From contig NZ_JAANNO010000008.1 of NCBI RefSeq assembly GCF_011250645.1, forward strand, positions 15,894-79,893: a DNA stretch of 64,000 nt, written 5' to 3'. Positions 63,733 to 64,000 of the stretch are shown here, one piece after another. A model generated the notes under the pieces. It searched no databases. It was given only the letters and a program-made list of their open reading frames with translations, and was not told the DNA's origin. Positions within the stretch are counted from its first letter, which is position 1. The number at the start of each line of letters is the position of its first letter. A program made the position numbers and the translations under genes. The stretch comes from Motilibacter aurantiacus (GTDB lineage Bacteria; Actinomycetota; Actinomycetes; Motilibacterales; Motilibacteraceae).

Positions 63733-64000
63733 GTACCTCCTCGAGCTGGTCGACGTCCAGGCCGGCTACGGCAGGGCGGCCATGGTGCTGCGCGGGCTGA
63801 CGGTACGGGTCCCGCCCGCGTCCGTGGTCTGCCTCGTCGGCCCCAACGGCGCCGGCAAGTCCACCGTCCTCAAGGTCGCCAGCGGGCTGCTGAAGCCGCG
63901 GTCCGGTCGCGTCGTCGTCGACGGGGTGGACGTGACCGGCCAGGGCCCGCAGCAGATGCTGCGCTCGGGGATGGCCCACGTGCTGCAGGGGCACAGCGTC
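63722..64000 (+). CDS. Liv-type ABC transporter ATP-binding protein (LivF family), 5' part
   Basis: The first 93 codons; the gene runs off the right edge. TTG 63722 overlaps the LivG-type end; no better start is seen before YLLELVDVQAGYGRA. Walker A LVGPNGAGKSTVLKVASGLLKP and the Q-loop approach GMAHVLQGHSV are visible. It forms the ATPase pair with the LivG-type subunit. Confidence 0.9.
   Translation, partial: MASEYLLELVDVQAGYGRAAMVLRGLTVRVPPASVVCLVGPNGAGKSTVLKVASGLLKPRSGRVVVDGVDVTGQGPQQMLRSGMAHVLQGHSV

Overview
The window comes from a very high-GC actinomycete chromosome. The signs are strong third-position G/C in nearly every gene, frequent GTG/TTG starts, several probable leaderless genes, a Dos/Dev-type sensor-regulator pair, SpoIIE phosphatase and anti-sigma-type ATPase genes, an SsgA-like domain, HelR and a GlnR-type site. 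The genus cannot be fixed from sequence alone. A chemotaxis-receptor C-terminus at the left edge suggests a motile organism; the SsgA-like domain suggests complex morphology.

Layout. (1) 1-15.6 kb is a mixed chromosomal region: receptor tail, anti-sigma-type ATPase, monooxygenase-fold protein, a frameshifted AraC regulator, a VOC protein, an Fpg/Nei glycosylase, a HelR-type RNA polymerase-recycling helicase, a geranylgeranyl-reductase-family flavoprotein, a secreted GH43 enzyme, an ArsR/MFS pair with two matching operators, an HtrA-like protease, a secreted glucoamylase-like protein and an alpha/beta hydrolase. (2) 15.6-22.4 kb is an accessory segment with visibly lower GC. It holds a TetR-controlled LtrA/SDR/ABM operon with two near-identical operators, a decayed IS5-type transposase, a small membrane protein and a secreted Calx-beta protein. 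(3) 22.5-28 kb has PhoD phosphatase, then nirB-nirD-sirohydrochlorin chelatase behind a four-half-site GlnR-like box. (4) 28-36.4 kb carries signalling genes (an ATPase/SsgA-like fusion, a multi-sensor SpoIIE phosphatase, a GAF-ANTAR protein), an orphan cysteine-type leader peptide fused to a truncated M15 peptidase, and small metabolic and repair genes.

(5) 36.4-51.4 kb is the most striking part. A DevS-like GAF histidine kinase and a DevR/DosR-like regulator sit among universal stress proteins, a PNPOx-fold protein, a GNAT/acyl-CoA-synthetase fusion, a DoxX protein, AdhE, pyruvate formate-lyase and its activating enzyme. Several intergenic regions contain GGGAC-type dyads close to the mycobacterial DosR box. 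I read this as a hypoxia/dormancy regulon that includes an oxygen-sensitive mixed-acid fermentation route: PFL makes acetyl-CoA and formate, and AdhE turns acetyl-CoA into ethanol while reoxidising NADH.

(6) 51.4-64 kb holds an acyltransferase, a divergent RidA/TetR pair with a leaderless-type promoter, a response regulator-kinase-GerMN lipoprotein operon, a secreted CBM2 protein, glycerate kinase, and a LacI regulator divergent from a Liv-type ABC transporter operon that runs off the right edge. A LacI-type palindrome lies between the regulator and the transporter. I saw no tRNA, rRNA, CRISPR array or prophage.
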